A DNA stretch of 64,000 nucleotides from Alistipes sp. Marseille-P5061 (GTDB lineage: Bacteria > Bacteroidota > Bacteroidia > Bacteroidales > Rikenellaceae), in contig NZ_LT985748.1 in the NCBI RefSeq assembly GCF_900290115.1, positions 749,120-813,119 of the forward strand, given 5' to 3'. Numbering within the stretch: position 1 is the first letter of the stretch; the number at the start of each line of letters is the position of its first letter. Below, one piece after another: positions 18,053 through 26,312 of the stretch. The translations under genes and the position numbers were made by a program. The notes beneath the pieces were generated by a model. The model was given only the letters and a program-made list of their open reading frames with translations, made no database searches and had not been told where the DNA came from.

Positions 18053-18701
18053 TTTGACCTCCTTCCTGAGCCGCAGGCTCGTTGTTGGTTTGCTGCGAGG
18101 CGCCCGACGCCACGTCGGTGGCGGGTGTGCCCGTCGCTACGCTCTTGTAGGCCATCCAGGCCCGGTTGACGGCATCGACATAGGCGCGCGACGAGATGGT
18201 GGCAGCCGTCAGGGCGTCCACGTCGCCGCCGTCCTTGCGGACCGCCAGCTTGCCGTCGACGAGCTGCTTATCCTCGAGGCGCTGCCCCTTGACGCTGCCC
18301 AGCAGCGGGTTGCCCTCGTCGCACATCTTGGTACCGAGGCCCGGGGTCTCGGTCTGCTCCAGCACGTTGATGTTGACCACGCGGCCGTCGGGGTCGAAGC
18401 CCACCATCATGCGCACCGCACCGCCGAAGCCCAGCTTCGACATCGACTGCACGGCATAGCCGGCCACCACGCCGCCCTTCGTGGCGGTGTAGACCGTGAT
18501 GGGCATCTCGTCGATGGTGAGCTCCTCACTCGTCGTCTCGTCGAACGGAGGCAGCACCTCGGTCAGCGCCGCCGTCGTGGCGGCCTGCTTCGACTGGGCA
18601 ATGGGCTCCACGGTAATCATGTTCACCACGCCCACACCGGCCGAAGCCACCAGCGTGATGCCGAAGAGCACCGCAACCATGTTCTTAAGTGTACTTTCCA
18701 T
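18045..18701 (-). CDS. rnfG: Rnf complex subunit RnfG (covalent FMN)
   Basis: 218-aa subunit with one N-terminal membrane helix and a periplasmic FMN-binding domain. The flavin attachment motif is DALTAATISS, predicting FMN on Thr168. TPGLGTKMCDE and the preceding ETPG are family landmarks. The C-terminal ~25 residues are Thr/Ala/Asn/Gln-rich and vary in relatives. Confidence 0.94.
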   Translation of the reverse strand: MESTLKNMVAVLFGITLVASAGVGVVNMITVEPIAQSKQAATTAALTEVLPPFDETTSEELTIDEMPITVYTATKGGVVAGYAVQSMSKLGFGGAVRMMVGFDPDGRVVNINVLEQTETPGLGTKMCDEGNPLLGSVKGQRLEDKQLVDGKLAVRKDGGDVDALTAATISSRAYVDAVNRAWMAYKSVATGTPATDVASGASQQTNNEPAAQEGGQNE

Positions 18702-18718
18702 AATCTTAAGGCCTCCTG

Positions 18719-19708
18719 TTATTTCACGCCGAAGCGCGCGGGTTTCACATATTTGTTAATCAGGGGCACGACGGCGTTCATAATCAGAATCGCGAACGAC
18801 ATGCCTTCGGGATAGGCACCCCACAGACGGATGAGCATGGTGATGACACCGATGCCGACGGCGAAAATCACGCCGCCCTTGACCGTCATGGGCGAGGTCG
18901 AGTAGTCGGTAGCCATGAAAATCGAGCCCAGCAGGGCACCGCCGGCCAGCACGTGGAAGAGCGGCAGCTGCCACAGCAGCGACGGCTCACCACCGCGGCA
19001 GAGCGCCACGATGAAGGCGAAGAGCGCCATCGTCACGAGTACCGTCACGGGGATGTGCCACGTGATGACCCGGCGCCAGAGCAGATAGACGAAGCCGCAC
19101 AGCAGCGCCAGCGCGGCCACCTCGCCCATCGAACCGGGCATGTTGCCCAGCAGCAGGTCCTGCACGCCGAGCACGTCGGGACCGGCCGCACCGTGCTTGA
19201 CGACCGCCAGCGGCGTGGCGCCCGACAGTGCGTCAAACGAGCCGTTGACCGGCATGGGGAAGGTGGTCATCTGCACGGGATAGGCAATCAGCAGGAAGAC
19301 ACGGCCCACGAGTGCCGGGTTGAAGGGGTTCTTGCCCAGGCCGCCGAAGGTCATCTTGGCGATGGCGATGGCGACGAAGGCGCCGATGACGACAATCCAC
19401 CAGGGAATCGTCGCCGGCAGGTTGAAGGCCAGCAGCATGCCCGTCACCACGGCCGAAAGGTTACCCACGGTCACGGGGCCCTGGACCAGGAATCGCTGAA
19501 TCAGGTATTCGAACAACACGCAGCACGCGACCGACAGCGCCGTGACCCAGAGCACGTTGAGGCCGAAGACCACCGTCGAGACCGCCAGCGCAGGCAACAA
19601 CGCGATGATGACGTCGCGCATGATGACGCTCGTCGATTGCGTCGTCTGCACGTGGGGCGCGGGAGCGACAACAAGTTTGTTTGCCATAACTTTATCGTTT
19701 ATTTTCAT
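18719..19708 (-). CDS. rnfD: Rnf complex subunit RnfD (covalent FMN)
   Basis: 329-aa membrane subunit; flavin attachment motif FDALSGATPLA predicts phosphoester-bound FMN on Thr165. Other blocks: GKNPFNPALVGRVFLL and ATDYSTSPMT. The ATG at 19708 directly follows the rnfC stop; a second ATG at 19687 (MANKLVVAPAPH) starts closer to where relatives begin and cannot be excluded. Confidence 0.94.
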   Translation of the reverse strand: MKINDKVMANKLVVAPAPHVQTTQSTSVIMRDVIIALLPALAVSTVVFGLNVLWVTALSVACCVLFEYLIQRFLVQGPVTVGNLSAVVTGMLLAFNLPATIPWWIVVIGAFVAIAIAKMTFGGLGKNPFNPALVGRVFLLIAYPVQMTTFPMPVNGSFDALSGATPLAVVKHGAAGPDVLGVQDLLLGNMPGSMGEVAALALLCGFVYLLWRRVITWHIPVTVLVTMALFAFIVALCRGGEPSLLWQLPLFHVLAGGALLGSIFMATDYSTSPMTVKGGVIFAVGIGVITMLIRLWGAYPEGMSFAILIMNAVVPLINKYVKPARFGVK

Positions 19709-21058
19709 TTACTTTTTAGGAGCGTTGGCGGCAGCCCGCGCGCGGATGATGCCCATGACGGTCTGCTTGCCCAGACGAATCCAGTCGAGCAGCGGCAGGT
19801 AGGCCGGGCAGGTCGACTGGCAGCAGCCGCACTCGATGCACGAGGTAATCATGCGGGCCTCGACCTCGTCCCAGTTCTTCTTCTGGGTCATCTTCGAGAG
19901 GAAGTAGGGCTCCAGACCCATCGGGCAGGCCGACACGCACTTGGCGCACTTGATGCACTGCGAGGCGGTGCGGCGCACGGCGTCGCGGCCGCTCATGACG
20001 GTGATGCCCGAGCAGCCCTTCGTCACCGGGGCCTCGAGGTTAATCATCGCACGACCCATCATCGGACCGCCGTTGATGACCTTGCCCGCATCGGCGGGAA
20101 GACCTCCGGCCGCCTCGATGAGCGTCGAGATGGGGGTACCCATGCGCGTGAGCAGGTTCTTGGGCTCCTTCATCCCCTTGCCGGTGATGGTGACCACCCG
20201 CTCGATGAGGGGCTTGTGCTTCTGCACAGCCTCGTAGACGGCCACCGTCGTCGAGGCGTTGCAGACCACCGCACCCACGTCGATGGGCAGTGCGGGCGGA
20301 GGAGGTACCTCGCGGCCCATGATGGCGGCGATGAGCTGTTTCTCACCGCCCTGCGGATACTTCACGCGCAGCGGCACAATCTCGATGCCCTCGTATCCGG
20401 CCGCCAGACGGCGCAGATGCTCGATGGCATCGGGCTTGTTGTTCTCCACGCCGACGTAGGCGCGCTCGACACCGAGCGCACGCTTGAGAATCGTCACGCC
20501 GACGAGCAGCTGTTCGCCCCGCTCGAGCATCGTGCGATGGTCCGACGTGAGGTAGGGTTCGCACTCGACGCCGTTGATGATGAGTGCCTCGGCCTTCTTG
20601 CCGGGAGGCACCGAAAGCTTCACATGCGTGGGGAAGGTCGCACCGCCCATGCCGACGATACCGGCCTCCTTGATGCGGACGATAATCTGCTGCGGCTCGA
20701 GCGTGCACTCGCGCACCAGCTCCGGCGTGCGGTCGATGCCCTCGGCCCACTCGTCGCCCTCGCGCTTGATGACGATGCTCATCTGACGCACGCCCTGGCC
20801 GTTGGCCACGGGCTCCACGGCGGTCACCGTACCCGAAATCGGCGAGTGGATGTTCGCCGACATGAAACTGCCCGCCTCGGCGATGAGCTGACCGGTCAGC
20901 ACCTTGTCGCCCTTGGCCACCTTGGCAACCGCGGGCGCGCCGATATGCTGCGACAGGGGAATCGTCACCACGTCGGGCAGCGGAAGGACCTCGATGGGCT
21001 TCGCGCAGCTCAGTTTGTTTTCCGACGGATGGACTCCGCCTTTCGGAAATGTCTTCAT
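19709..21058 (-). CDS. rnfC: Rnf complex subunit RnfC
   Basis: 449-aa peripheral subunit that binds NADH/FMN, like Complex I NuoF. Contains the Gly-rich nucleotide site GIVGMGGATFPTHVKL, INGVECEPYLTSDH and NGGPMMG. Two [4Fe-4S] motifs are near the C-terminus: CIKCAKCVSACP and CIECGCCQSTCP. Lies 28 bp after rnfB. Confidence 0.96.
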   Translation of the reverse strand: MKTFPKGGVHPSENKLSCAKPIEVLPLPDVVTIPLSQHIGAPAVAKVAKGDKVLTGQLIAEAGSFMSANIHSPISGTVTAVEPVANGQGVRQMSIVIKREGDEWAEGIDRTPELVRECTLEPQQIIVRIKEAGIVGMGGATFPTHVKLSVPPGKKAEALIINGVECEPYLTSDHRTMLERGEQLLVGVTILKRALGVERAYVGVENNKPDAIEHLRRLAAGYEGIEIVPLRVKYPQGGEKQLIAAIMGREVPPPPALPIDVGAVVCNASTTVAVYEAVQKHKPLIERVVTITGKGMKEPKNLLTRMGTPISTLIEAAGGLPADAGKVINGGPMMGRAMINLEAPVTKGCSGITVMSGRDAVRRTASQCIKCAKCVSACPMGLEPYFLSKMTQKKNWDEVEARMITSCIECGCCQSTCPAYLPLLDWIRLGKQTVMGIIRARAAANAPKK

Positions 21059-21086
21059 ATCTCGGAATCTGAATTTTAGCGGTTAA

Positions 21087-22067
21087 TTATTCGGCATCCG
21101 TCTTCTTTGCGGCCGGTGCGGCCTTGGCCTCTGCGGCGGGCTTCTCCGCTGCAGGTGCTGCTGCAGGCTTGGCGGCCGGAGCAGCGGCAGGTTTGGCAGC
21201 AGGAGCGGCGGCCGGAGCGGCTGCAGGCGCCGTCTTGGGGGCCTTGGGCAGCGGCTCCATGCCCACCAGGCGGATGGCGCCCGTCGGGCACTCGTTCACG
21301 CACTTGCGGCAGAGCTTGCACTTCTGCGGGTCGATGTAGGCCAGGTTGTTCTCGACGGTGATGGCGCCGAAGGCGCACACCTTAGCGCACTTGCCGCAGC
21401 CGATGCAGCCCGCCTTGCAGGCCTTCATCACCACGGCACCCTTGTCCTTCGAGACGCACGAGACGTAGACCGCACGGTTCTTTGGCCACTTCTTGCGCAG
21501 CTCGATGACCTGCTTGGGGCAGGCCTTCACGCAGGCGCCGCAGGCCGTACACTTGTCGGCGTCGACCTCGGGCAGCCCCGTCGAGGGGTTGATGTGGATG
21601 GCATCGAACGAGCAGGCCGTCACGCAGTCGCCGAATCCGAGGCAGCCGAACGAGCAGCCCGTCTCGCCGATGTAGAGCGATGCGGCCACGGCGCACGAGC
21701 GTGCTCCGTTGAACTGGTTGGTGCGGGGGCGCTTCTCACACGTACCGCCGCAGCGGACGGTCGCCACCTGGGGCTCCTTCTCGGCGGCAGCCTTGCCCAG
21801 GAAGCCGGCCACGGCCTTCATGCAGTCACCGCCTCCGACGGGACAGTAGAGCGCCGAAATGTCGTCGCGCTTGACCAGCGCCTCGGCCATGCCGCGGCAG
21901 CCGGCGAAGCCGCAACCGCCGCAATTGGCGCCCGGCAGCATCTTCTCGACCTGGTCAATCCGCGGGTCCTCCTCGACCTTGAACTTCTGGGCCACCACGT
22001 AGAGAATAACTGCGGCAAGCACTCCCAACACGCAGAGCGTCAGGATTGTGTAAAGTAATACTTCCAT
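21087..22067 (-). CDS. rnfB: Rnf complex subunit RnfB with Ala/Pro-rich tail
   Basis: 326-aa ferredoxin-like subunit that takes electrons from ferredoxin. It has an N-terminal membrane helix (about 3-24), the [4Fe-4S] motif MLPGANCGGCGFAGC, a Cys-rich middle domain (PVGGGDCM, TVRCGGTCE, CSFGCLGFGDCVTAC) and two-cluster ferredoxin domains (KCTACGACVKACP, GCIGCGKCAKVC, KCKLCRKCVNECP). The last ~50 residues repeat AAPAA/KPAA units, a flexible extension absent from the core fold. Its ATG overlaps the rseC stop by one base (TGATG). Confidence 0.95.
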   Translation of the reverse strand: MEVLLYTILTLCVLGVLAAVILYVVAQKFKVEEDPRIDQVEKMLPGANCGGCGFAGCRGMAEALVKRDDISALYCPVGGGDCMKAVAGFLGKAAAEKEPQVATVRCGGTCEKRPRTNQFNGARSCAVAASLYIGETGCSFGCLGFGDCVTACSFDAIHINPSTGLPEVDADKCTACGACVKACPKQVIELRKKWPKNRAVYVSCVSKDKGAVVMKACKAGCIGCGKCAKVCAFGAITVENNLAYIDPQKCKLCRKCVNECPTGAIRLVGMEPLPKAPKTAPAAAPAAAPAAKPAAAPAAKPAAAPAAEKPAAEAKAAPAAKKTDAE

Positions 22068-22486
22068 CAGTGTTTTGTTATTGTAAAATGAATTGTATGT
22101 TCAATTCTGCGGCGGAAGAGCCCCAGCACCCCGTAGTAGAGCGCCACGCCGGCCAGCGCCGCCAGGGCGCTCGCCCCGTCGCTCCACCCCAGCGCCAGGC
22201 TGCTCACCATCAGCACCACAAGCAGCACGGCAAGGGCTCCCACATAGGCATATACGACCGCGACGGCACCTGCGCGCCGCCGCACTCCCACCGACACCTC
22301 CTCGCCGGGATGATAGCTCCCCGACTCCGGAGTGTGGACCTCCACAATCTTCTCCTGCGTCTCGGCCAGACCGCATGCGGCCCGCGCCTTGCAGCTGCCG
22401 CACGCCGAATGCGAGGTGATTCGTACCAGGACCGCATCCCCTTCGATGCGCTCGACCACCCCGCTATGTTCAATCAGCTCCGCCAC
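22067..22486 (-). CDS. rseC: RseC/MucC-like membrane protein
   Basis: 139-aa protein with an N-terminal cytoplasmic part containing CGSCKARAACG and two membrane helices (about 78-98 and 105-122), the RseC_MucC architecture. It precedes rnfB in many Bacteroidota and is linked to redox regulation or Rnf/Rsx function in other bacteria. It starts 4 bp after the nadE stop and its end overlaps rnfB, so it is part of the operon. Confidence 0.85.
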   Translation of the reverse strand: MAELIEHSGVVERIEGDAVLVRITSHSACGSCKARAACGLAETQEKIVEVHTPESGSYHPGEEVSVGVRRRAGAVAVVYAYVGALAVLLVVLMVSSLALGWSDGASALAALAGVALYYGVLGLFRRRIEHTIHFTITKH

Positions 22487-22490
22487 AGTT

Positions 22491-24068
22491 CTAATCGCCG
22501 TACTTGTTGGTCAGCGGCATCAGCCGCTCGTGTCCGAACGAACACATCGAAAGGCGCAGCACGGGCGGGAACTGGTAGCGTTTCTTCTCGTTGCGCATAA
22601 TCATCGAGTGAATCTTCTCCACAACCTCCGAGTCGAAACCCGCGTTGACAATCTCCTCGCGGTGCTGCCCCTCCTCAATCATGCGGTAGAGGATGGCGTC
22701 GACCACCTCGTAGGGAGGCAGAATGTCGCTGTCCTTCTGGTTGGGGTGGAGCTCCGACGAGGGCTCCTTGTCGAGTATGCTTTCGGGAATGGGGTTGCCG
22801 AAGGTGCGGTTGATGTAGCGCGCCACATCGTACATCTCGCTCTTGTAGAGGTCGCCCGTAGGGCTGAAGGCGCCGGCCGTATCGCCGTAGAGCGTGCAGA
22901 GACCCAACGCGTTTTCGCTCTTGTTCGACGAATTGAGCAGCACGTAGTCCGTCTTGTTCTGGACGGCCATGAGCAGAATCGTGCGGATGCGCGTCTGGAT
23001 GTTCTCCTCGGTGGAGTCGAAGTCGCGTCCGCCGATAACCGGCGTGAGCGTGTCGACCACCGACTTGTAGATTTCCGTGATGGGAATGACGTTGTATTCG
23101 ATGCCCAGATTCTCGGCCAGCTCCTTGGCATCCTCGACCGAGAGGTCCGACGAGAACTGCGAGGGCATGAGCAGCGCGCGGACATTCTCGTGCCCGAGCG
23201 CATCGGCCGCCAGGCAGGCGACCACCGCCGAGTCGATACCGCCCGAGAGGCCAATGCAGGCCTTGCGGTAGCCGTTCTTGAGGAAGAAGTCGCGCAGTCC
23301 GCAGCGTGCCGCCTCGTAGACCAGCCGCGTACGTTCGCCGCTGGTGGGGATGACGACGGGACGGGCCTGGGCGCGGGTGTCGAAAATCTGGAAGTCCTCC
23401 TCGAAGTTTTTCATCATGAGCACCAGCTCGCCGCGGTTGTTGAAGGCGCCCGACGTGCCGTCGTAGACGATGTCGGTCGAGCCGCCGACCTGGTTGACCA
23501 TGACGATGTTCTTGCCCTCGACGAACGAGAGGTTGCGCATCACCTCGTAGCGGTAGGTCATCGTGCCGCGGCCGTACTTGCGGGCGTTGATGGAGATGAC
23601 CGTCTCGACCGACTTGTCGTAGTCGCGTTCGCGGCTCAGGTCGTCGCCCACGACGATGGCGCACTTGTGTCCCTTGATGGTGGCATACTCGTAGCCCTTC
23701 GAGCCGACGAGGAAGCCCATCTCGCGGCGGGCCGTAATGTACTTCTTGCCCACGTAACGCAGCACCTTGCGGTCCTGGATGAGCGCGGCGGCGCTGATGG
23801 TGCCCTGCGACGTCAGAATCGGAAGTCCCACGATGGCGGCGATGCCGTCGCAGCAGGAGGCGATGGTAACCAGCGCATCCTCGCACAACTCGAGGAAGGT
23901 CGTCTTCCGCAGCAGGTCGAAGGCGGGGGTTCCGCTCACGGCCTGTTCGGCAAAAATCACGAGGTCGGCTTTACGCTCTTTGGCCTTTTGAATCGAATCG
24001 ATGATTTTCGAGGTGTTGCCCTCCACATCGCCGATGGTGTAGTTCAACTGGGCAATGGCTATCTTCAT
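22491..24068 (-). CDS. nadE: NAD+ synthase with N-terminal amidohydrolase-like domain
   Basis: Makes NAD+ from nicotinate adenine dinucleotide. 525 aa: an N-terminal nitrilase-fold domain (1-~230) and a C-terminal ATP-pyrophosphatase domain with SGGIDS at 275-280, LNSSNKSENALG and YGDTAGAF. The nitrilase triad is usually Glu-Lys-Cys. Glu41 (IFAEQAVSG) and a Lys near 108-109 (GKKYITARRE) are in place, but the segment that should carry the Cys reads CAIVVGDDL with V140-G141 where family members have ICED, so the glutaminase nucleophile seems absent. The enzyme may therefore use free ammonia. First gene of the long rnf operon. Confidence 0.9.
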   Translation of the reverse strand: MKIAIAQLNYTIGDVEGNTSKIIDSIQKAKERKADLVIFAEQAVSGTPAFDLLRKTTFLELCEDALVTIASCCDGIAAIVGLPILTSQGTISAAALIQDRKVLRYVGKKYITARREMGFLVGSKGYEYATIKGHKCAIVVGDDLSRERDYDKSVETVISINARKYGRGTMTYRYEVMRNLSFVEGKNIVMVNQVGGSTDIVYDGTSGAFNNRGELVLMMKNFEEDFQIFDTRAQARPVVIPTSGERTRLVYEAARCGLRDFFLKNGYRKACIGLSGGIDSAVVACLAADALGHENVRALLMPSQFSSDLSVEDAKELAENLGIEYNVIPITEIYKSVVDTLTPVIGGRDFDSTEENIQTRIRTILLMAVQNKTDYVLLNSSNKSENALGLCTLYGDTAGAFSPTGDLYKSEMYDVARYINRTFGNPIPESILDKEPSSELHPNQKDSDILPPYEVVDAILYRMIEEGQHREEIVNAGFDSEVVEKIHSMIMRNEKKRYQFPPVLRLSMCSFGHERLMPLTNKYGD

Positions 24069-24102
24069 CTAAGGCAATTTTAGTCGTCGGTATAGAACTT
24101 TG

Positions 24103-24110
24103 CAAAAATA
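24103..24110 (-). promoter_or_regulatory. -7 box for the nadE-rseC-rnf operon
   Basis: TATTTTTG followed by CA, 34 bp upstream of nadE; perfect TAnnTTTG match in an AT-rich patch. Confidence 0.6.
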
Positions 24111-24307
24111 GCGATTATTTGCTAAAGTCCGAACTTTTTCGTCCGTAAAATGTTATTCCCGAGCCATTATTCGGTTCCCGCCCGCGCGAGACCGCCCCGG
24201 AGCCGCTCCACCGCGGCCGGAGGGCGGAAGGGGGGGGCAAATGCTTCCGGTCCGGTCCCGCCCCGCAACCGCAGGGCAAGGGGTGCCCGGCCGCCACCGC
24301 CCGGACA

Positions 24308-24341
24308 TAAAAAAACGACGGGCACTGCCTGACCCGCCGTT
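24308..24341 (-). terminator. Terminator-like hairpin, upstream copy
   Basis: A7 then ACGACGGG ... CCCGCCGTTT, a stem with one mismatch. Reads as hairpin plus U7 on the minus strand, and weakly on plus. It is one of three similar modules in this gap. Confidence 0.5.
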
Positions 24342-24600
24342 TCAACCAACCGCACCACCCTGCTGCCACCTACCCATCGAGGGGAACGCCGCCGCACCAT
24401 CGAAAAGGGACGGGCCGACACACCTGCCGACGCGGAAAACCGCTCCGCCCCTCCGGGCACAAAAAAGCGGCAGACGCATCCTGCCCCGCCGTCTCCGTCG
24501 ACCTTCTCCTCTTCCGCCGCCGGCATACCGTCCCGCAGCCCCGCCGAAGACGAAAGGTTCCACCTGCCGACGCGGAAAACCGCTCCGTCCCTCCAGGTAC

Positions 24601-24633
24601 AAAAAAGCGGCGGGCCCTTTTGGGGTCCGCCGC
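24601..24633 (-). terminator. Terminator of the nif3/zinc-ribbon operon
   Basis: GCGGCGGGCCC pairs with GGGTCCGCCGC (24607-24633) with one G-U pair and a T-rich loop; on the minus strand the stem is followed by T6 (complement of 24601-24606). It lies 44 bp past the zinc-ribbon gene. Confidence 0.9.
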
Positions 24634-24676
24634 CCTGTTCACATGCACCTCCCGGCGTCACGCCGGAAGCCGTCCA

Positions 24677-25435
24677 CTACTGCTCGGCTTCGGGGTCTGC
24701 CACCAGAATGCGACCGCAGTACTCGCAGATGATAATCTTCTTGCCGGCACGGATATCCATCTGACGCTGAGGCGGAATACGGTTGAAGCAGCCGCCGCAC
24801 GCATCACGTTTCACCGTCACCACGGCCAGACCGTTGCGCACGCTGCGGCGAATGCGGTTGTAGGCAGCCAGCAGCCGGTCGTCGACCTTGGCACGGGCCT
24901 GCTCGGCCTGAGCCTCGTACTCGGCAACCTGCGGAGCCGTTTCGGCCTCGATGCTCTCCAGCTCGCCCTTCTTGACCGTCAGGTCGGCATTGCGCTCGTT
25001 GAGCTCGGCCTCGGTCTGCTCCAGCTGAGCCTTCTTGGCCTTCACACCGGCGGCGTACTCCTTCAGACGCTTCTCGGCCAGCTCGATTTCGAGCTCCTGA
25101 TACTCGATTTCCTTCGAGATGGCGTCGAATTCACGGTTGTTGCGGACGTTGTTCTGCTGCTCCTTGTAGTTGGCGATTTGAATCTTCGCCTGGTCGATTT
25201 CGCGCTTGCGCTGCTTGGTGAGCGCATTGAACTCCTCAATCTCGGAGTTGATGTTGTCGATGCGCGTCTTCAGCCCGGCAAGCTCATCCTCGAGGTCCTG
25301 AACCTCGAGCGGCAGTTCACCCTTCACCTTGTTGATTTCGTCGATTTTGCTGTCGATTTTCTGAATCTCATAGAGCGCCAGGATTTTCTCCTGCATCGAA
25401 TAATCAACATCGGCGGCCTTTTTCTGTGTTGCCAT
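24677..25435 (-). CDS. Coiled-coil protein with C4-type zinc ribbon
   Basis: 252 aa. Residues ~15-185 form a long, heavily charged coiled coil. The C-terminal ~50 residues form a zinc ribbon with two Cys pairs, CGGCFNRIPPQ and CEYCGRIL. This is the architecture of the zf-RING_7/CT398-like family, thought to bind nucleic acid or act in flagellar or secretion contexts elsewhere; the role in Bacteroidota is not established. It starts 19 bp after the Nif3-like gene, a common pairing in this phylum. Confidence 0.88.
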   Translation of the reverse strand: MATQKKAADVDYSMQEKILALYEIQKIDSKIDEINKVKGELPLEVQDLEDELAGLKTRIDNINSEIEEFNALTKQRKREIDQAKIQIANYKEQQNNVRNNREFDAISKEIEYQELEIELAEKRLKEYAAGVKAKKAQLEQTEAELNERNADLTVKKGELESIEAETAPQVAEYEAQAEQARAKVDDRLLAAYNRIRRSVRNGLAVVTVKRDACGGCFNRIPPQRQMDIRAGKKIIICEYCGRILVADPEAEQ

Positions 25436-25454
25436 ATATTATAATTGTTTGAAC

Positions 25455-26240
25455 TTAAACGAAATAGTTCACCGGATTACGCGAGTATCCACTCTTGCGG
25501 ACCGCAAAGGTAAGCAAATTTTTCGATAAAACCTCAAATATTAGCTCAATTGCGCAATATTCGCTCTCGAAATGTCCGATGTCCGCCACCACGAAGGCTC
25601 CGTCGGGGAGCATGAAATCGTTGTACTTCAAATCGGCGGTCACGTAGAGGTCGGCACCCGAGCGGCGGGCCTCCTCCATGAGCGAGGCTCCGGCCCCCGT
25701 GCAGAGGGCGATGCGCCGCACCTGAGGGCGCACCAGGTCGCTGTGGCGCACCACCTTGAGCCCCAGACGCTGCTGCATGCGGCGCAGGAACTCCTCCGTC
25801 GGGAGCGGCTCGGGCAGCTCGCCCACCACGCCGAAGCCCACCTGCGGGTCGGCCGCCGAGGGCTGCAGCACGCGGAGCTCCCCGATGCCCATCATCGCGG
25901 CCAGACGCCAGCTCATCCCTCCGGGGGCGCTGTCGAGGTTCGTATGGCAGGCATAGAGCGCGATGCCGCGGCGGATGGCCCGCTCGACGCAGCGCTGCAC
26001 GGCATCGGCCGAGTTGAAGCGCTTGAGCGCATGGAAGATGATGGGATGGTGCGTGATGACCAGGTCGCACCCTTCGCGCTCGGCCTCGTCCAGCACCTCG
26101 TCCGTAACGTCGACGGCCAGCAACGCCCGCTGCACCTCGTCGTCGGGACGCCCCACAATCAGCCCCGCGTTGTCGTAGGACTCCTGGTAGGAGAGCGGTG
26201 CAAAGCGCTCGATTACGTCGGTTATATCTTTAATTTTCAT
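25455..26240 (-). CDS. Nif3-like dinuclear metal-centre protein
   Basis: 261 aa, the short form of the NIF3/YbgI family (longer ones have an inserted PII-like domain). Metal ligands are recognisable in DLVITHHPIIFH, LYACHTNLDSAPGGMS and the C-terminal DIGHFESEY. Often annotated as GTP cyclohydrolase I type 2 although activity is unproven. Paired with the zinc-ribbon gene downstream and 72 bp after the MerR gene. Confidence 0.92.
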   Translation of the reverse strand: MKIKDITDVIERFAPLSYQESYDNAGLIVGRPDDEVQRALLAVDVTDEVLDEAEREGCDLVITHHPIIFHALKRFNSADAVQRCVERAIRRGIALYACHTNLDSAPGGMSWRLAAMMGIGELRVLQPSAADPQVGFGVVGELPEPLPTEEFLRRMQQRLGLKVVRHSDLVRPQVRRIALCTGAGASLMEEARRSGADLYVTADLKYNDFMLPDGAFVVADIGHFESEYCAIELIFEVLSKNLLTFAVRKSGYSRNPVNYFV

Positions 26241-26312
26241 AGTGTTGTCTTCTTTTTCCAGATGATTGCGTTAACGTGCGGCGCGCTGCCGGCCGCAGCA
26301 GGCCGCTGCGCC

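Larger units (their letters stand above)
24069..24676. repeat. 608-bp gap with tandem terminator-like modules
   Basis: A 50-bp segment at 24421-24470 recurs at 24561-24610 with only three mismatches (140-bp period). Each copy ends in an A6 tract followed by a GC hairpin. A third, more diverged A7-plus-hairpin module is at about 24308-24341. The modules lie between the nadE promoter and the end of the zinc-ribbon gene and point so that the A-tract is the U-tract of minus-strand transcripts. No gene is supported. Confidence 0.75.

Noticed and set aside
24421..24610. Insertion sequence or MITE made by the 50-bp direct repeats
   Set aside because: No terminal inverted repeats, target duplications or transposase; the blocks are better explained as repeated terminator modules.
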